The notes under the pieces were generated by a model that saw nothing but the letters and a program-made list of their open reading frames with translations, ran no database searches and was not told the origin of the DNA. From JAMLIN01 sp964476625 (lineage in GTDB: Bacteria > Pseudomonadota > Gammaproteobacteria > Burkholderiales > Burkholderiaceae_E), in assembly GCA_964476625.1 (NCBI GenBank), contig CAYZBJ010000075.1, positions 1-21,976 of the forward strand: a stretch of DNA of 21,976 bases, given 5' to 3'. Below are positions 6,650 through 16,116 of this stretch, piece after piece (the first letter of the stretch is position 1; each line of letters starts with the position of its first letter). The position numbers and the translations under genes are program-made.

Positions 6650-7506
6650 TGCACTGGACAACGCTGGTTGAAGTCGAGGAACTCGCCACCCGGATCGACG
6701 ACTGCGTGGTCGTCGACTGCCGCCACAGTCTCGCCGACCCGGATGCGGGCCGGCGCGCCTGGCTTGCCGGCCGCATCCCCGGCGCCCGCTTCCTGCACCA
6801 GGACCAGGACCTCGCCGGGCCGACCGGACCGCACACGGGTCGCCACCCCCTGCCCGACCCGCAGGCGCTGCGACGCATCCTCGGCGAGTTCGGGCTCGAC
6901 GAACGGACGCAGCTCGTTGCCTACGACGACGCCGGCGGCGCCATGGCCGCCAGGCTCTGGTGGCTCGCGCGCTCGATCGGCCATGGAGCGGTCGCAGTGC
7001 TCGATGGCGGCCTGCCCGCATGGCAGGCCGCCGGCTATCCGCTCGAGAGTGGCGAGCCGGCGCCGTCGCGTCGCGCGCCGACCAGCCTCGGGCAAGGTGA
7101 TGCGCTGGCCCACCCGGTCGAGCTTGCCACGATCGAGCGCAACCTCGCGCAGCCGACCCTGATGCTCGTCGATGCGCGCAGCGCCGAGCGCTATCGCGGG
7201 CAGGCCGAGCCGATCGATCCGGTCGCCGGCCATATCCCGGGCGCGCGCAACCGCCCGCTCACCCTGAACCTGCGACCCGACGGCCGCTTCCTGCCGGCCC
7301 CCCTGCTGCGACAGGCCTTCGTCGAACTCCTCGACGGCCGCGCCCCCGATACGGTCGTCCACTACTGCGGGTCCGGCGTCAGCGCCTGCCAGAACCTGCT
7401 CGCGATGGAACACGCCGGGCTGCCGGGATCGTTGCTCTACCCCGGCTCATGGAGCCAGTGGTGCAGCGATCCCGCGCGGCCCGTCGCCACTGGCGACGGC
7501 ACCTGA
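6649..7506 (+). CDS. Two-domain sulfurtransferase (thiosulfate/3-mercaptopyruvate type)
   Basis: A 285-residue tandem-rhodanese protein expected to move sulfane sulfur from 3-mercaptopyruvate or thiosulfate to an acceptor via a cysteine persulfide. The N-terminal inactive rhodanese domain runs from about 5 to 135 (VVVDCRHSL near the start, VAVLDGGLPAW near the end). The C-terminal domain, about 155-280, begins LMLVDARSAERYRG and carries the active loop CGSGVS with Cys240. A CGSGVS/T loop is typical of mercaptopyruvate sulfurtransferases (SseA-like), whereas thiosulfate enzymes usually have CRKGVT, so MST activity is favoured. The ATG shares bases with the stop of the upstream Rieske gene (TGATG), implying coupled translation and perhaps sulfur supply or redox protection for that Fe-S enzyme (inference). 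The stop codon abuts the stop of the convergent hydrolase with no spacer. Confidence 0.9.
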   Translation: MHWTTLVEVEELATRIDDCVVVDCRHSLADPDAGRRAWLAGRIPGARFLHQDQDLAGPTGPHTGRHPLPDPQALRRILGEFGLDERTQLVAYDDAGGAMAARLWWLARSIGHGAVAVLDGGLPAWQAAGYPLESGEPAPSRRAPTSLGQGDALAHPVELATIERNLAQPTLMLVDARSAERYRGQAEPIDPVAGHIPGARNRPLTLNLRPDGRFLPAPLLRQAFVELLDGRAPDTVVHYCGSGVSACQNLLAMEHAGLPGSLLYPGSWSQWCSDPARPVATGDGT

Positions 7507-8391
7507 TCAGCCCACGCCGTTGGCCCGCATCCAGGCAAGACAGCGGCGCCAGCCGTCGGCCGCCGCCTCGGCCCTGTAGCTCGGCCGGTAGTCGGCGTGG
7601 AAGGCATGCGGCGCTTCCGGGTAGACCACGAACTCCGATGCCCGGGCAGCCTCGCCCCCGGCGGCGAGGCGCTTCTTCATGTCCTCGATCGTCGCGACCG
7701 GGATGCCCTGGTCGGCGCCGCCGTACAACCCGAGCACCGGCGCATTGAGCGAGGCCGCCAGGTCGACCGGATGCTTCGGCGACATCTCGCTCGGTTCCGA
7801 GACCAGACGGCCATACCAGGCCACGCCCGCCTTCAGGGCCGGTTGGTGCGCCGCATACAGCCAGACGATGCGTCCGCCCCAGCAGAACCCGGTGATCCCC
7901 AGCTTGCTGGCGTCGGCATCCTGTCCGCCGGCCCACTTCATCGCGGCATCGAGATCGCCCATGACCTGGGCATCGGGCACCTTGGAGACGATCTTGCTGA
8001 TCACCTCCGGAATCGAGCTCTCCCGGCTCGGATCGCCCTGCCGGAAGTAGAGCTCGGGCGCGACCGCCATGTAGCCCTCGTGGGCGAAGCGCCGGCAGAC
8101 GTCGCGGATGTGTTCATGGACGCCGAAGATCTCCTGGACGACCAGCACCACCGGAACGCCCGTGCGGTCCGCGGGCCGGGCCCAGTAGACGGGGAGCCGG
8201 TCCGCACCGACCGGCACTTCGGCGGCACCGGTCGCAAGCCCTGTGTCGGGCGTGGTGATGGTCTGCGCCAGCAAGGTCCCGGTGGGGGCCACCGCGACCG
8301 CGAAGCCGCCGGCGATCGAGCCGAGCATGAACCCCCGCCGGTCGATCGGCGAGCCCGGGGCGAGTGATTGCAGTTCTTCGTCGATGCGCAT
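7507..8391 (-). CDS. Dienelactone hydrolase family protein with Tat signal
   Basis: An alpha/beta hydrolase of 294 residues. The nucleophile is Cys170 in GFCWGGR, with Asp227 (GGADQG) and His262 (PHAFHAD) completing the Cys-Asp-His triad of the dienelactone hydrolase family; Glu87 in QEIFG matches the family's conserved glutamate. The N-terminus has a twin-arginine signal (IDRRGFMLGSIAGG, Arg18-Arg19) followed by a hydrophobic stretch to about residue 42, so the mature enzyme is probably folded in the cytoplasm and exported to the periplasm. The start is fixed by AGGAGG 6 bp upstream. Many proteins in this family act on substrates other than chlorocatechol-derived dienelactones, so specificity is open. 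It lies 58 bp downstream of polA on the same strand and may be partly read through from it. A GGGCC-loop-GGCCC hairpin in the gap has no T-run. Confidence 0.9.
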   Translation of the reverse strand: MRIDEELQSLAPGSPIDRRGFMLGSIAGGFAVAVAPTGTLLAQTITTPDTGLATGAAEVPVGADRLPVYWARPADRTGVPVVLVVQEIFGVHEHIRDVCRRFAHEGYMAVAPELYFRQGDPSRESSIPEVISKIVSKVPDAQVMGDLDAAMKWAGGQDADASKLGITGFCWGGRIVWLYAAHQPALKAGVAWYGRLVSEPSEMSPKHPVDLAASLNAPVLGLYGGADQGIPVATIEDMKKRLAAGGEAARASEFVVYPEAPHAFHADYRPSYRAEAAADGWRRCLAWMRANGVG

Positions 8392-8449
8392 GTCGAACCT
8401 CCTGCCTCGTTGGGGTACTCCACAGGGCCGACGTGGCCCATGAGGGCTC

Positions 8450-11201
8450 TCAGTGTGCCTTGTCCCAGTTGGGTCCGATACCGGTTTCGACCTCCAGCGG
8501 CACCGCCAGGGTCGCCACGCCGGCCATGAGCCCGGGAACCCGGGTGCGGACCTCGTCGAGCTCGGCCTGCGGCACCTCGAGGACCAGTTCGTCGTGGACC
8601 TGCATGATGAGCCGGGTACCGGCCCCTGCATCGTCGAGCCAGTCCTGTACCGCGACCATCGCCAGCTTGATCAGGTCGGCGGCCGTGCCCTGCATCGGGG
8701 CGTTGATCGCCGCCCGTTCGGCAGCCTGCCGGCGCGGTCCGTTCGGGCTGTTGATCTCCGCCAGCCAGAGGCGCCGGCCGAACACGGTCTCGACGTAGCC
8801 CTGCGCCTTGGCGAGCCGGCGGGTTTCGTCCATGTAGGCGGCGACGCCGGGATAGCGGCTGAAGTAACGCTCGATATAGGTCCTGGCGGCATCGCGCTCG
8901 ATGCCGAGGTTGCTGGCCAGCCCATAGGCGCTCATGCCGTAGATGAGGCCGAAATTGATGACCTTGGCGAGCCGGCGCTGGTCCGCACCGACCTCCTCGG
9001 GCGGGATGCCGAAGATCTCGCCGGCGGTCGCCCGGTGGATGTCGAGGCCGCGCTCGAAAGCCTGGCGCAGGCTCGCATCGCCCGAGATGTGCGCCATGAT
9101 GCGCAGTTCGATCTGGGAGTAGTCGCAGGAGACGATCACCGAACCGGGCGGCGCGACGAACGCCTCGCGGATCCGGCGTCCCTCGGCGGTGCGGATCGGG
9201 ATGTTCTGCAGGTTCGGATCGGTCGAGGCGAGCCGGCCGGTCACCGCGGTCGCCTGCGAATAGTTGGTATGGACCCGGCCGGTGCGCGGATCGACCATCC
9301 GCGGCAGCTTGTCGGTGTAGGTGCTCTTGAGCTTGGCGACGCCCCGGTACTCGAGGACGATGCGCGGCAACGGATAGTCCTCGGCGAGCTTGCCCAGCAC
9401 TTCCTCGTCGGTCGACGGGCTGCCGCTGGCGGTCTTCTTGTGGACCGGCAGCTCGAGGCGGTTGAAGAGGATCTCGCCGAGCTGCTTCGGCGAGTTCAGG
9501 TTGAACGCCTGGCCGGCCGCCTCGTGGGCCTTCTGCTCGAGCGCGAGCATCTGGCGCCCGAGCGCGTCCGATTGCGCGACCAGGGCGTCGGCATCGACCA
9601 GCACACCGTTGCGCTCGATACGCTGCAGCACCCGCAGGCTCGGCATCTCGATCTCCCGGTACACGCGGGCGAGCCGCTCGTCGGCCTCGATGTCGGGATA
9701 CAGCCGCAGGTGCAGCTGCAGGGTCACGTCGGCATCCTCGCCCGCGTACGCGGTGGCGCGCTCGAGCTCGACCTGCGAGAACGGGATCTGCTTCGCTCCC
9801 TTGCCCGCCACCTCCGCATAGGTGATGGTGCGCCGGTCGAGATGGCGCGCCGCGAGCGAATCCATGTCGTGCGTCCGGTGCGCCTCGAGCACGTAGCTCT
9901 CGAGCAGGGTGTCGTGCTCGATGCCGGCCAGGCGCACACCGTGGTTCTCGAGCACATGCATGTCGTACTTGAGGTTCTGCCCGACCTTCTTCGCCGCCGG
10001 GTCCTCGAGCCAGTCGCGCAGCCGCTCGAGCACCGCCTCGACCGACAGCTGGTCCGGCGCCCCGGCGTAGTCGTGGGTCATCGGCACATAGCAGGCCCGA
10101 CCCGGCTCGACCGACATCGACAGGCCGACGAGCCGGGCTGCCATCGGGTCGAGCGAAGTCGTCTCGGTATCGAAGGCAACCAGCGTGGCCGCGCGGATCG
10201 TGCCGATCCAGCGATCGAGATCGGCCAGCGCCAGGATCGTCTCGTAGTCCGCCGCGGGCGCAGCGGCATCCTCGCCCGCCGGCCCCGCCTCGCCGTCGGC
10301 GCCGGCTGCGAGCCGATCCTCGATCTCGCGCAGCCAGGTCCGGAAGCTGCAACGCTCGAACAGGGCCCGCAGCTCGGCCGGGGACTCATCGGCAAAGCCG
10401 AGGCCGCCATCGAGATCGGCGATCTCGGGCGGCAGCTCGCAATCGAGCTTGACGGTCACCAGCTCGCGCGCCACCGGCAGCCAGTCGAGGGCGGCGCGCA
10501 GGTTCTCGCCGACCTTGCCGGGGATCTCGTCGGCATGGGCGATGATCCCGTCGAGCGAGCCGTACTTCGCGAGCCACTTGACCGCGGTCTTCGGGCCCAC
10601 CTTGTCGACGCCGGGGACGTTGTCGACCGCATCGCCGACCAGGCTCAGCCAGTCGACGATACGGGCGGGCGGCACGCCGAACTTCGCCTCGACCGCGGCC
10701 GGGTCGAGCCACTCGATGGCGCCGATGTCGCGGGCCATGGTGTTGAACAGGGTCACGCGCTCGTCGACGAGCTGGGCGAGATCCTTGTCGCCGGTCGACA
10801 CCAGGGTCCGGGCGCCCCGCTCGCTCGCGCGCGCCGCCAGGGTCCCGATGACATCGTCGGCCTCGAGCCCCGGGAGCATCACCAGCGGCCAGCCGAGGGC
10901 GCGGACCAGTTCATGGATGATCGGGATCTGGCGACGCAGGTCGTCGGGCATCGCTGCCCGGTTCGCCTTGTACTCGGGATAGATGTCGTCGCGGAAGGTC
11001 TTGCCGGGCGGGTCGAAGACGACCGCCCCGTGGGTTGCTCCGCCATTCAATTTTGCGTCGGCGCGCAGACGCCGTAGCATTGCGACCATGCCGTAGATCG
11101 CACCGGTCGGTTCGCCGTCCCGGCTGCGCATGTCGGGCAACGCATGAAAGGCGCGGTACAGGAAGCTGGACCCGTCGACCAGCAGGAGCGTTTTTTCGGT
11201 C

Positions 11202-11203
<2 letters not shown>
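8450..11203 (-). CDS. polA: DNA polymerase I
   Basis: A 917-residue repair and Okazaki-fragment-processing polymerase with three domains. The 5'-3' exonuclease covers roughly 1-300 (LLLVDGSSFLYRAFHAL at the start, YPEYKANR, LEADDVIGT, STGDKDLAQLV). The 3'-5' proofreading domain follows, with VAFDTETTSLDP supplying the Asp-x-Glu metal ligands, so proofreading looks intact. The family A polymerase has motif A SCDYSQIELR (Asp694), motif B RRLAKVINFGLIYG (Lys747, Tyr755) and motif C MQVHDELVLEV (Asp871). Length and spacing match E. coli Pol I with a constant offset of about 11 residues. The start at 11203 (MTEKTLLLVDGSS) is fixed by homology; a longer in-frame extension upstream is antisense to the LOG gene. 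Its ATG overlaps the divergent LOG ATG by two bases. Confidence 0.97.
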
Positions 11204-11936
<733 letters not shown>

Positions 11937-11971
11937 GAACCTGAGCCGGCGCTGGCCGGCCCGACACTGCG

Positions 11972-12949
11972 ATGGCGGTATTCACCCATGTTTCTGCCGA
12001 TGAACTGAGCCGCTGGCTCGGCGGCTACGATCTCGGCGAGCTGGTGCGCTTCGAGGGCATCGCCTCGGGCATCGAGAACAGCAACTTCTTCGTCGACACC
12101 GGCGCGGGGCGCTTCGTCCTCACCCTGTTCGAGGTGCTCGACGCGAACCAGCTGCCCTTCTACCTGCGCCTCATGCAGCACCTCGCGGCGCGGGGCATCC
12201 CCTGCCCCGACCCGATGCCCGACCGCCGGGGTCGGCTGCTGGGCGAGCTCAACGGCAAGCCGGCCGCGCTCGTCTCGCGGCTCGCCGGCCATGTCGAGAT
12301 GAACCCCGATCGACGGCATTGCGCCCTGATCGGTGCCCTCGCTGCCCGGATGCACCAGGCCGCCACCGGATTCGAAGGGGGCCTGCCCAACCTGCGCGGC
12401 CTGGCCTGGTGGTTCGAGATAGCGCCGGCAGTGCGTCCCTTCCTCGATGCCGGGCAGCGTCGGATCCTCGATGACGAACTCCTCGCCCAGCAACGCTTCG
12501 CGGCGACCCCCGGCCACCGGGCCCTCGGCCGCAGCCCGGTGCATGCCGACCTGTTCCGCGACAACGTCCTGTTCGAGACCGGTCCCGACGGGCCACGCCT
12601 GGGCGGCGTGATCGACTTCTACTTCGCCGGCGTCGACACCTGGCTCTACGATCTCGCGGTGGCCGTCAACGACTGGTGCATCGACGAGGACAGCGGTGCG
12701 CTCGACCCGGCGCGCGCCGACGCCATGCTCGACGCCTACCGGGCCGAACGCCGGTTCAGCGAAGCGGAAGCCGAGGCCTGGCCGATGATGTTGCGCGCCG
12801 CCGCGCTGCGCTTCTGGTTGTCGCGACTGTTCGACTACCACCGGCCGCGGCCTGCCGAGATGGTCACCCCGAAGGATCCGACCCATTTCGAGCGGATCCT
12901 GCGCGCGCGTCGATCCCGGGAAGGGCGTACCCACGCTCTTCCCGCCTGA
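11972..12949 (+). CDS. thrB: Homoserine kinase (aminoglycoside-phosphotransferase-fold type)
   Basis: This enzyme phosphorylates L-homoserine with ATP to O-phosphohomoserine, the substrate of threonine synthase. It is the APH/choline-kinase-fold ThrB found in many beta-, alpha- and gammaproteobacteria, not the GHMP-type enzyme of E. coli. The 325-residue protein shows SGIENSNFFVDT at 32-43 (nucleotide loop), the Brenner-type catalytic motif HADLFRDN (His191, Asp193, Asn198) and the metal-binding Asp215 in GGVIDFYF. No strong Shine-Dalgarno precedes the ATG; instead a CCGGC-loop-GCCGG hairpin (about 11947-11960) sits in the 35-bp leader and could restrain initiation. A BPSS1780-type membrane protein follows 4 bp after its stop, which points to co-transcription. 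thrC and hom are not in the window. Confidence 0.93.
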   Translation: MAVFTHVSADELSRWLGGYDLGELVRFEGIASGIENSNFFVDTGAGRFVLTLFEVLDANQLPFYLRLMQHLAARGIPCPDPMPDRRGRLLGELNGKPAALVSRLAGHVEMNPDRRHCALIGALAARMHQAATGFEGGLPNLRGLAWWFEIAPAVRPFLDAGQRRILDDELLAQQRFAATPGHRALGRSPVHADLFRDNVLFETGPDGPRLGGVIDFYFAGVDTWLYDLAVAVNDWCIDEDSGALDPARADAMLDAYRAERRFSEAEAEAWPMMLRAAALRFWLSRLFDYHRPRPAEMVTPKDPTHFERILRARRSREGRTHALPA

Positions 12950-12953
12950 ACCG

Positions 12954-13838
12954 ATGCTGGTCCGGCGAGTTGGGGCGGGACATGGCTGGCGCTGGGTGCT
13001 CGGCGGCTTTCGCCTGCTCGCGAAGAAGCCGCTCGCCCTCCTGGCCCTGCTGGTCTTCGACCTGTTCCTGCTGCTGATGCCCTCCATCCTGCCCTTCATC
13101 GGGCCGCTGATGCCGACCCTGCTCACCCCGGTGTTCGCGGTCGGCCTGATGGTGGCGATGCGCACGACCGACCGCGGCGGCAACCCGACGCCGCAGATGC
13201 TGTTCGCCGCCTTCGGCGACGAGGGCGGGCGGGCCTGGCGCAGCCTGCTCGTGCTCGGCGCGATCAACGCGATCGCGACCATGTTCGCGGTCGCCCTGAC
13301 CGCGCTCGCCGATGGCGGAGCATTGCTCGGATCGATGACCGGGCTGGAGGCCGGCGAAGCGCCGGGCGCGGCGACCGATGGGGGCACCGGCGCTGGCGCC
13401 GGCGAGGACCCGGACGCCGACGCCATGGGCCTCGTCCTGCCCAGCGTCTCGCTCACGCTGCTGCTGTTCCTGCTGCTGTTGCTGCCGATCCAGGCCGCCA
13501 CCTGGTATGCGCCGCTCTTCATCGCCTGGCATCGCATCCCGGTCGGCAAATCGCTTTTCTTCAGTCTCGTCGCGGTCTGGCGCAACAAGGCGGCCTTCGC
13601 GGTGTACATCCTGGCCTGGATCGCCGCGGCGGTCGGCATCTCGACCGTCGTGACCCTGCTGCGAACCAGCCTGCTGGCCGGCGCCGGCACGATCACCTCG
13701 ATGCTCTTCTTCTTCGTCTCGCTGGCGATCCTGACCGCGATGTACGGATCGGTCTGGCTCAGCTACCGGGACGTGATCGATCCGGACCCCGACCCGGAAC
13801 CGGGTGCGGCCACGCCCGAGGAGCTCAGCGAGGGGTAA
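12954..13838 (+). CDS. BPSS1780-family inner-membrane protein, function unknown
   Basis: A 294-residue polytopic membrane protein of unknown function that resembles the BPSS1780 family commonly placed beside thrB and uvrD in betaproteobacteria. The N-terminus (VGAGHGWRWVLGGFRLLAKKP) leads into hydrophobic segments at roughly 26-48, 52-70, 96-120, 160-182, 206-232 and 238-262, so about six transmembrane helices. Between the third and fourth is an extended Gly/Ala/Asp-rich loop (about 125-157) that looks disordered. The tail is acidic and Pro-rich (DPDPDPEPGAATPEE). It starts 4 bp after thrB, and its last 14 bp overlap the 3' end of convergent uvrD. No catalytic motif is visible and no function is assigned. 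Confidence 0.82.
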   Translation: MLVRRVGAGHGWRWVLGGFRLLAKKPLALLALLVFDLFLLLMPSILPFIGPLMPTLLTPVFAVGLMVAMRTTDRGGNPTPQMLFAAFGDEGGRAWRSLLVLGAINAIATMFAVALTALADGGALLGSMTGLEAGEAPGAATDGGTGAGAGEDPDADAMGLVLPSVSLTLLLFLLLLLPIQAATWYAPLFIAWHRIPVGKSLFFSLVAVWRNKAAFAVYILAWIAAAVGISTVVTLLRTSLLAGAGTITSMLFFFVSLAILTAMYGSVWLSYRDVIDPDPDPEPGAATPEELSEG

Positions 13839-16104
13839 GCTTCGCGATCGCCAGCGCGAGCCACTTGACGCCGGACGGGCCGAAGTTCACCTGGGCCCGG
13901 GCATCGTTGCCCTGGCCTTCGATTTCCACCACCACGCCCTCGCCGAAACGGGCATGCTCGACCGCCTGCCCGATGCGCAAGCCGGTGCCGCGGTCCTGCG
14001 CGGCAGCCTGCCGACCACTCGCCGGCGCGGCACGGGCCGGCCAGTCGGGGGCATCGTGCCACGCGCCCATGCGGCCGGTGCCACGCGGCGTCAGCCACTT
14101 GAGCGATCCCGGCGGCAGCTCGTCGATGAAGCGCGACTTCAGGCCATAGCGCGTCTGGCCGTGGAGCATCCGGGTCTGGGAGTACGACAGGTAGAGCCGC
14201 TCCCGCGCCCGGGTGATCGCGACGTACATGAGGCGCCGCTCCTCCTCGAGCCCACCGGCTTCGGCCGAAGAATTCTCGTGGGGAAACAGGCCTTCCTCGA
14301 GGCCGGTCAGGAAGACCGCCTGGAACTCGAGGCCCTTGGCGGAGTGGACGGTCATGAGCTGGAGCGCGTCGGTGCCCTCGCCGGCCTGGTTCTCGCCGGC
14401 TTCGAGCGAGGCGTGGCCGAGGAATTCGGCGAGCGGCGTCGAGCGCGCACCATCGGGAGAGGTCGCATCGAGCACGTCGATGTCCCCGGCGCCATCCGGC
14501 AGCAAGCCGTCGACCGGCGTGCCGGCCGCCGCCAGGCCGGCGTTGGCCGGCACATCCTGGCCGATGCCTTCCTCGGCGAGGAAGGCGACCGCCGCATTGA
14601 GCAGTTCGCGCAGGTTGTCGAGCCGCTCCTCGCCCTCGCGCTCGTTCTGGTAGTGCTGTCGCAGTCCGCTGCGCTCGACCACCTGCTCGATCATGGCGGG
14701 CAGCGGCAGCTCGCGGGTCTGGGCCGCCAGCCCGTCGATCAGGGCGACGAAGGCCGCGAGCCGGGCGCCGGCCGCGCCACCGACCCGGGCACAGGCATCG
14801 TGCAGGCTGCAGCCGGCAGTGGCCGCCACGTCGCCGAGCGCCTCGAGGCTGCGCGCGCCGATACCCCGCGCCGGGAAATTGACGACCCGCAGGAACGCGC
14901 CGTCGTCGTCCGGATTGGCCATCAGGCGCAGGTAGGCGAGCGCGTGCTTGATCTCGGCCCGCTCGAAGAAGCGCAAGCCCCCGTACACCCGGTACGGGAT
15001 ACCCTGCGAGAACAGGGCATGCTCGATGACCCGCGACTGGGCATTGGAGCGATAGAGCACCGCGATGTCGCTGCGCATCGCGCCCTCGGCCACCAGGCTG
15101 CGGACTTCCTCGACGAGCCAGCGCGCTTCGAGGGCATCGCTCATCGCCTCGTAGACCCGCACCGGCTCGCCCTCGCCGGCATCGGTCCAGAGGTTCTTGC
15201 CGAGGCGCGACTCGTTGTTCCGGATCAGCGTATTGGCGCAATCGAGGATATGGCCGTGCGAACGATAGTTCTGCTCGAGCTTGATCAGGTTGCGGACCTG
15301 GAACTCCCGCTCGAAGGCCGCCATGTTGCCGACGTTGGCGCCGCGAAACGCGTAGATGCTCTGGTCGTCGTCGCCGACCGCGAAGACGGCGTTGTCGGTC
15401 CCGGCCAGCAGCTTGAGCCAGCGATACTGCAGGACGTTGGTGTCCTGGAATTCGTCGACGAGGATGTGCCGGAACCGGGACTGGTAGTGCTCGCGCAGCA
15501 GCTGGTTGCGCCCGAGCAGCTCGAAGCAGCGCAGCAGCAGTTCGGCGAAATCGACCACGCCTTCGCGCTGGCATTGGGCGTCGTACTCGGCGTAGAGCTC
15601 GACGTAGTGCCGATCGAAGTCGTCGACGATCTCGACCTCGGGCGCGCGCAGCCCCTTCTCCTTGGCGCCGTTGACGAAGTACTGGATGTTGCGCGGCGGA
15701 TAGCGCTCGTCGTCGACGCCGAGCCGCTTGGACATCCGCTTGATCGCGCCGAGCTGGTCGGCCGAATCGAGGATCTGGAAGGTTTGCGGCAAGGCGGCAT
15801 CGCGGTAATGCGCCCGCAACATGCGATTGCACAGCCCGTGGAAGGTGCCGATCCACATGCCGCGCGTGTTGAGCGGCAGCATCGCGGTGAGCCGCGTCGT
15901 CATCTCGCGCGCGGCCTTGTTCGTGAAGGTGACCGCGAGCAGCCCCTGTGGACTGGCCTGGCCGGTGGCGATCAGCCACGCGATCCGGGTGGTGAGCACC
16001 CGCGTCTTGCCGCTGCCGGCGCCGGCGAGGATCAGTGCGTGCTGGGCGGGCAGGCTGACGGCGCTGCGCTGCGGCTCGTTGAGCGAATCGAGGAAACGTT
16101 GCAT
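13825..16104 (-). CDS. uvrD: UvrD/PcrA-type DNA helicase II
   Basis: A 759-residue SF1A 3'-5' helicase acting in nucleotide excision and mismatch repair. All motifs are present: LNEPQRSAV (Q motif), Walker A GAGSGKT (28-34), TFTNKAAREM (Ia), LVDEFQDTN (II), GDDDQSIYAFRGA (III), LEQNYRSHGHIL (IV), TVHSAKGLEF (V) and VAITRARERLYLSYSQ (VI). The C-terminal VEHARFGEGVVVEIEG segment is the Tudor-like RNA-polymerase-binding domain of PcrA/UvrD. Between the FLAEEG region and motif V lies an Ala/Gly/Asp-rich insert of about 45 residues; similar linkers occur in other betaproteobacterial UvrD proteins as far as I recall. The start MQRFLDSLNEPQR is set by family alignment. It begins 12 bp after a membrane-protein gene on the same strand, and its end overlaps the convergent gene by 14 bp. 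Confidence 0.96.
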   Translation of the reverse strand: MQRFLDSLNEPQRSAVSLPAQHALILAGAGSGKTRVLTTRIAWLIATGQASPQGLLAVTFTNKAAREMTTRLTAMLPLNTRGMWIGTFHGLCNRMLRAHYRDAALPQTFQILDSADQLGAIKRMSKRLGVDDERYPPRNIQYFVNGAKEKGLRAPEVEIVDDFDRHYVELYAEYDAQCQREGVVDFAELLLRCFELLGRNQLLREHYQSRFRHILVDEFQDTNVLQYRWLKLLAGTDNAVFAVGDDDQSIYAFRGANVGNMAAFEREFQVRNLIKLEQNYRSHGHILDCANTLIRNNESRLGKNLWTDAGEGEPVRVYEAMSDALEARWLVEEVRSLVAEGAMRSDIAVLYRSNAQSRVIEHALFSQGIPYRVYGGLRFFERAEIKHALAYLRLMANPDDDGAFLRVVNFPARGIGARSLEALGDVAATAGCSLHDACARVGGAAGARLAAFVALIDGLAAQTRELPLPAMIEQVVERSGLRQHYQNEREGEERLDNLRELLNAAVAFLAEEGIGQDVPANAGLAAAGTPVDGLLPDGAGDIDVLDATSPDGARSTPLAEFLGHASLEAGENQAGEGTDALQLMTVHSAKGLEFQAVFLTGLEEGLFPHENSSAEAGGLEEERRLMYVAITRARERLYLSYSQTRMLHGQTRYGLKSRFIDELPPGSLKWLTPRGTGRMGAWHDAPDWPARAAPASGRQAAAQDRGTGLRIGQAVEHARFGEGVVVEIEGQGNDARAQVNFGPSGVKWLALAIAKLTPR

Positions 16105-16116
16105 GGCCCTGTGAGT

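Noticed and set aside
5021..7021. A 666-codon open frame on the minus strand, continuous with xseB
   Set aside because: Only its last 105 codons or so match XseB; the rest is antisense to the Rieske and sulfurtransferase genes and has no recognisable domain.
8401..8449. A GGGCC-ACGTC-GGCCC hairpin after polA as an intrinsic terminator
   Set aside because: The stem is short and no T-run follows, so termination is not supported.
8001..10352. A 783-codon minus-strand frame overlapping polA and the hydrolase gene
   Set aside because: An out-of-frame shadow of two well-supported genes on the same strand, with no domain of its own.
8453..11077. An 874-codon plus-strand open frame over polA
   Set aside because: It mirrors polA codons; the product is repetitive Arg/Gly/Asp/Leu-rich sequence typical of antisense frames in GC-rich genes.
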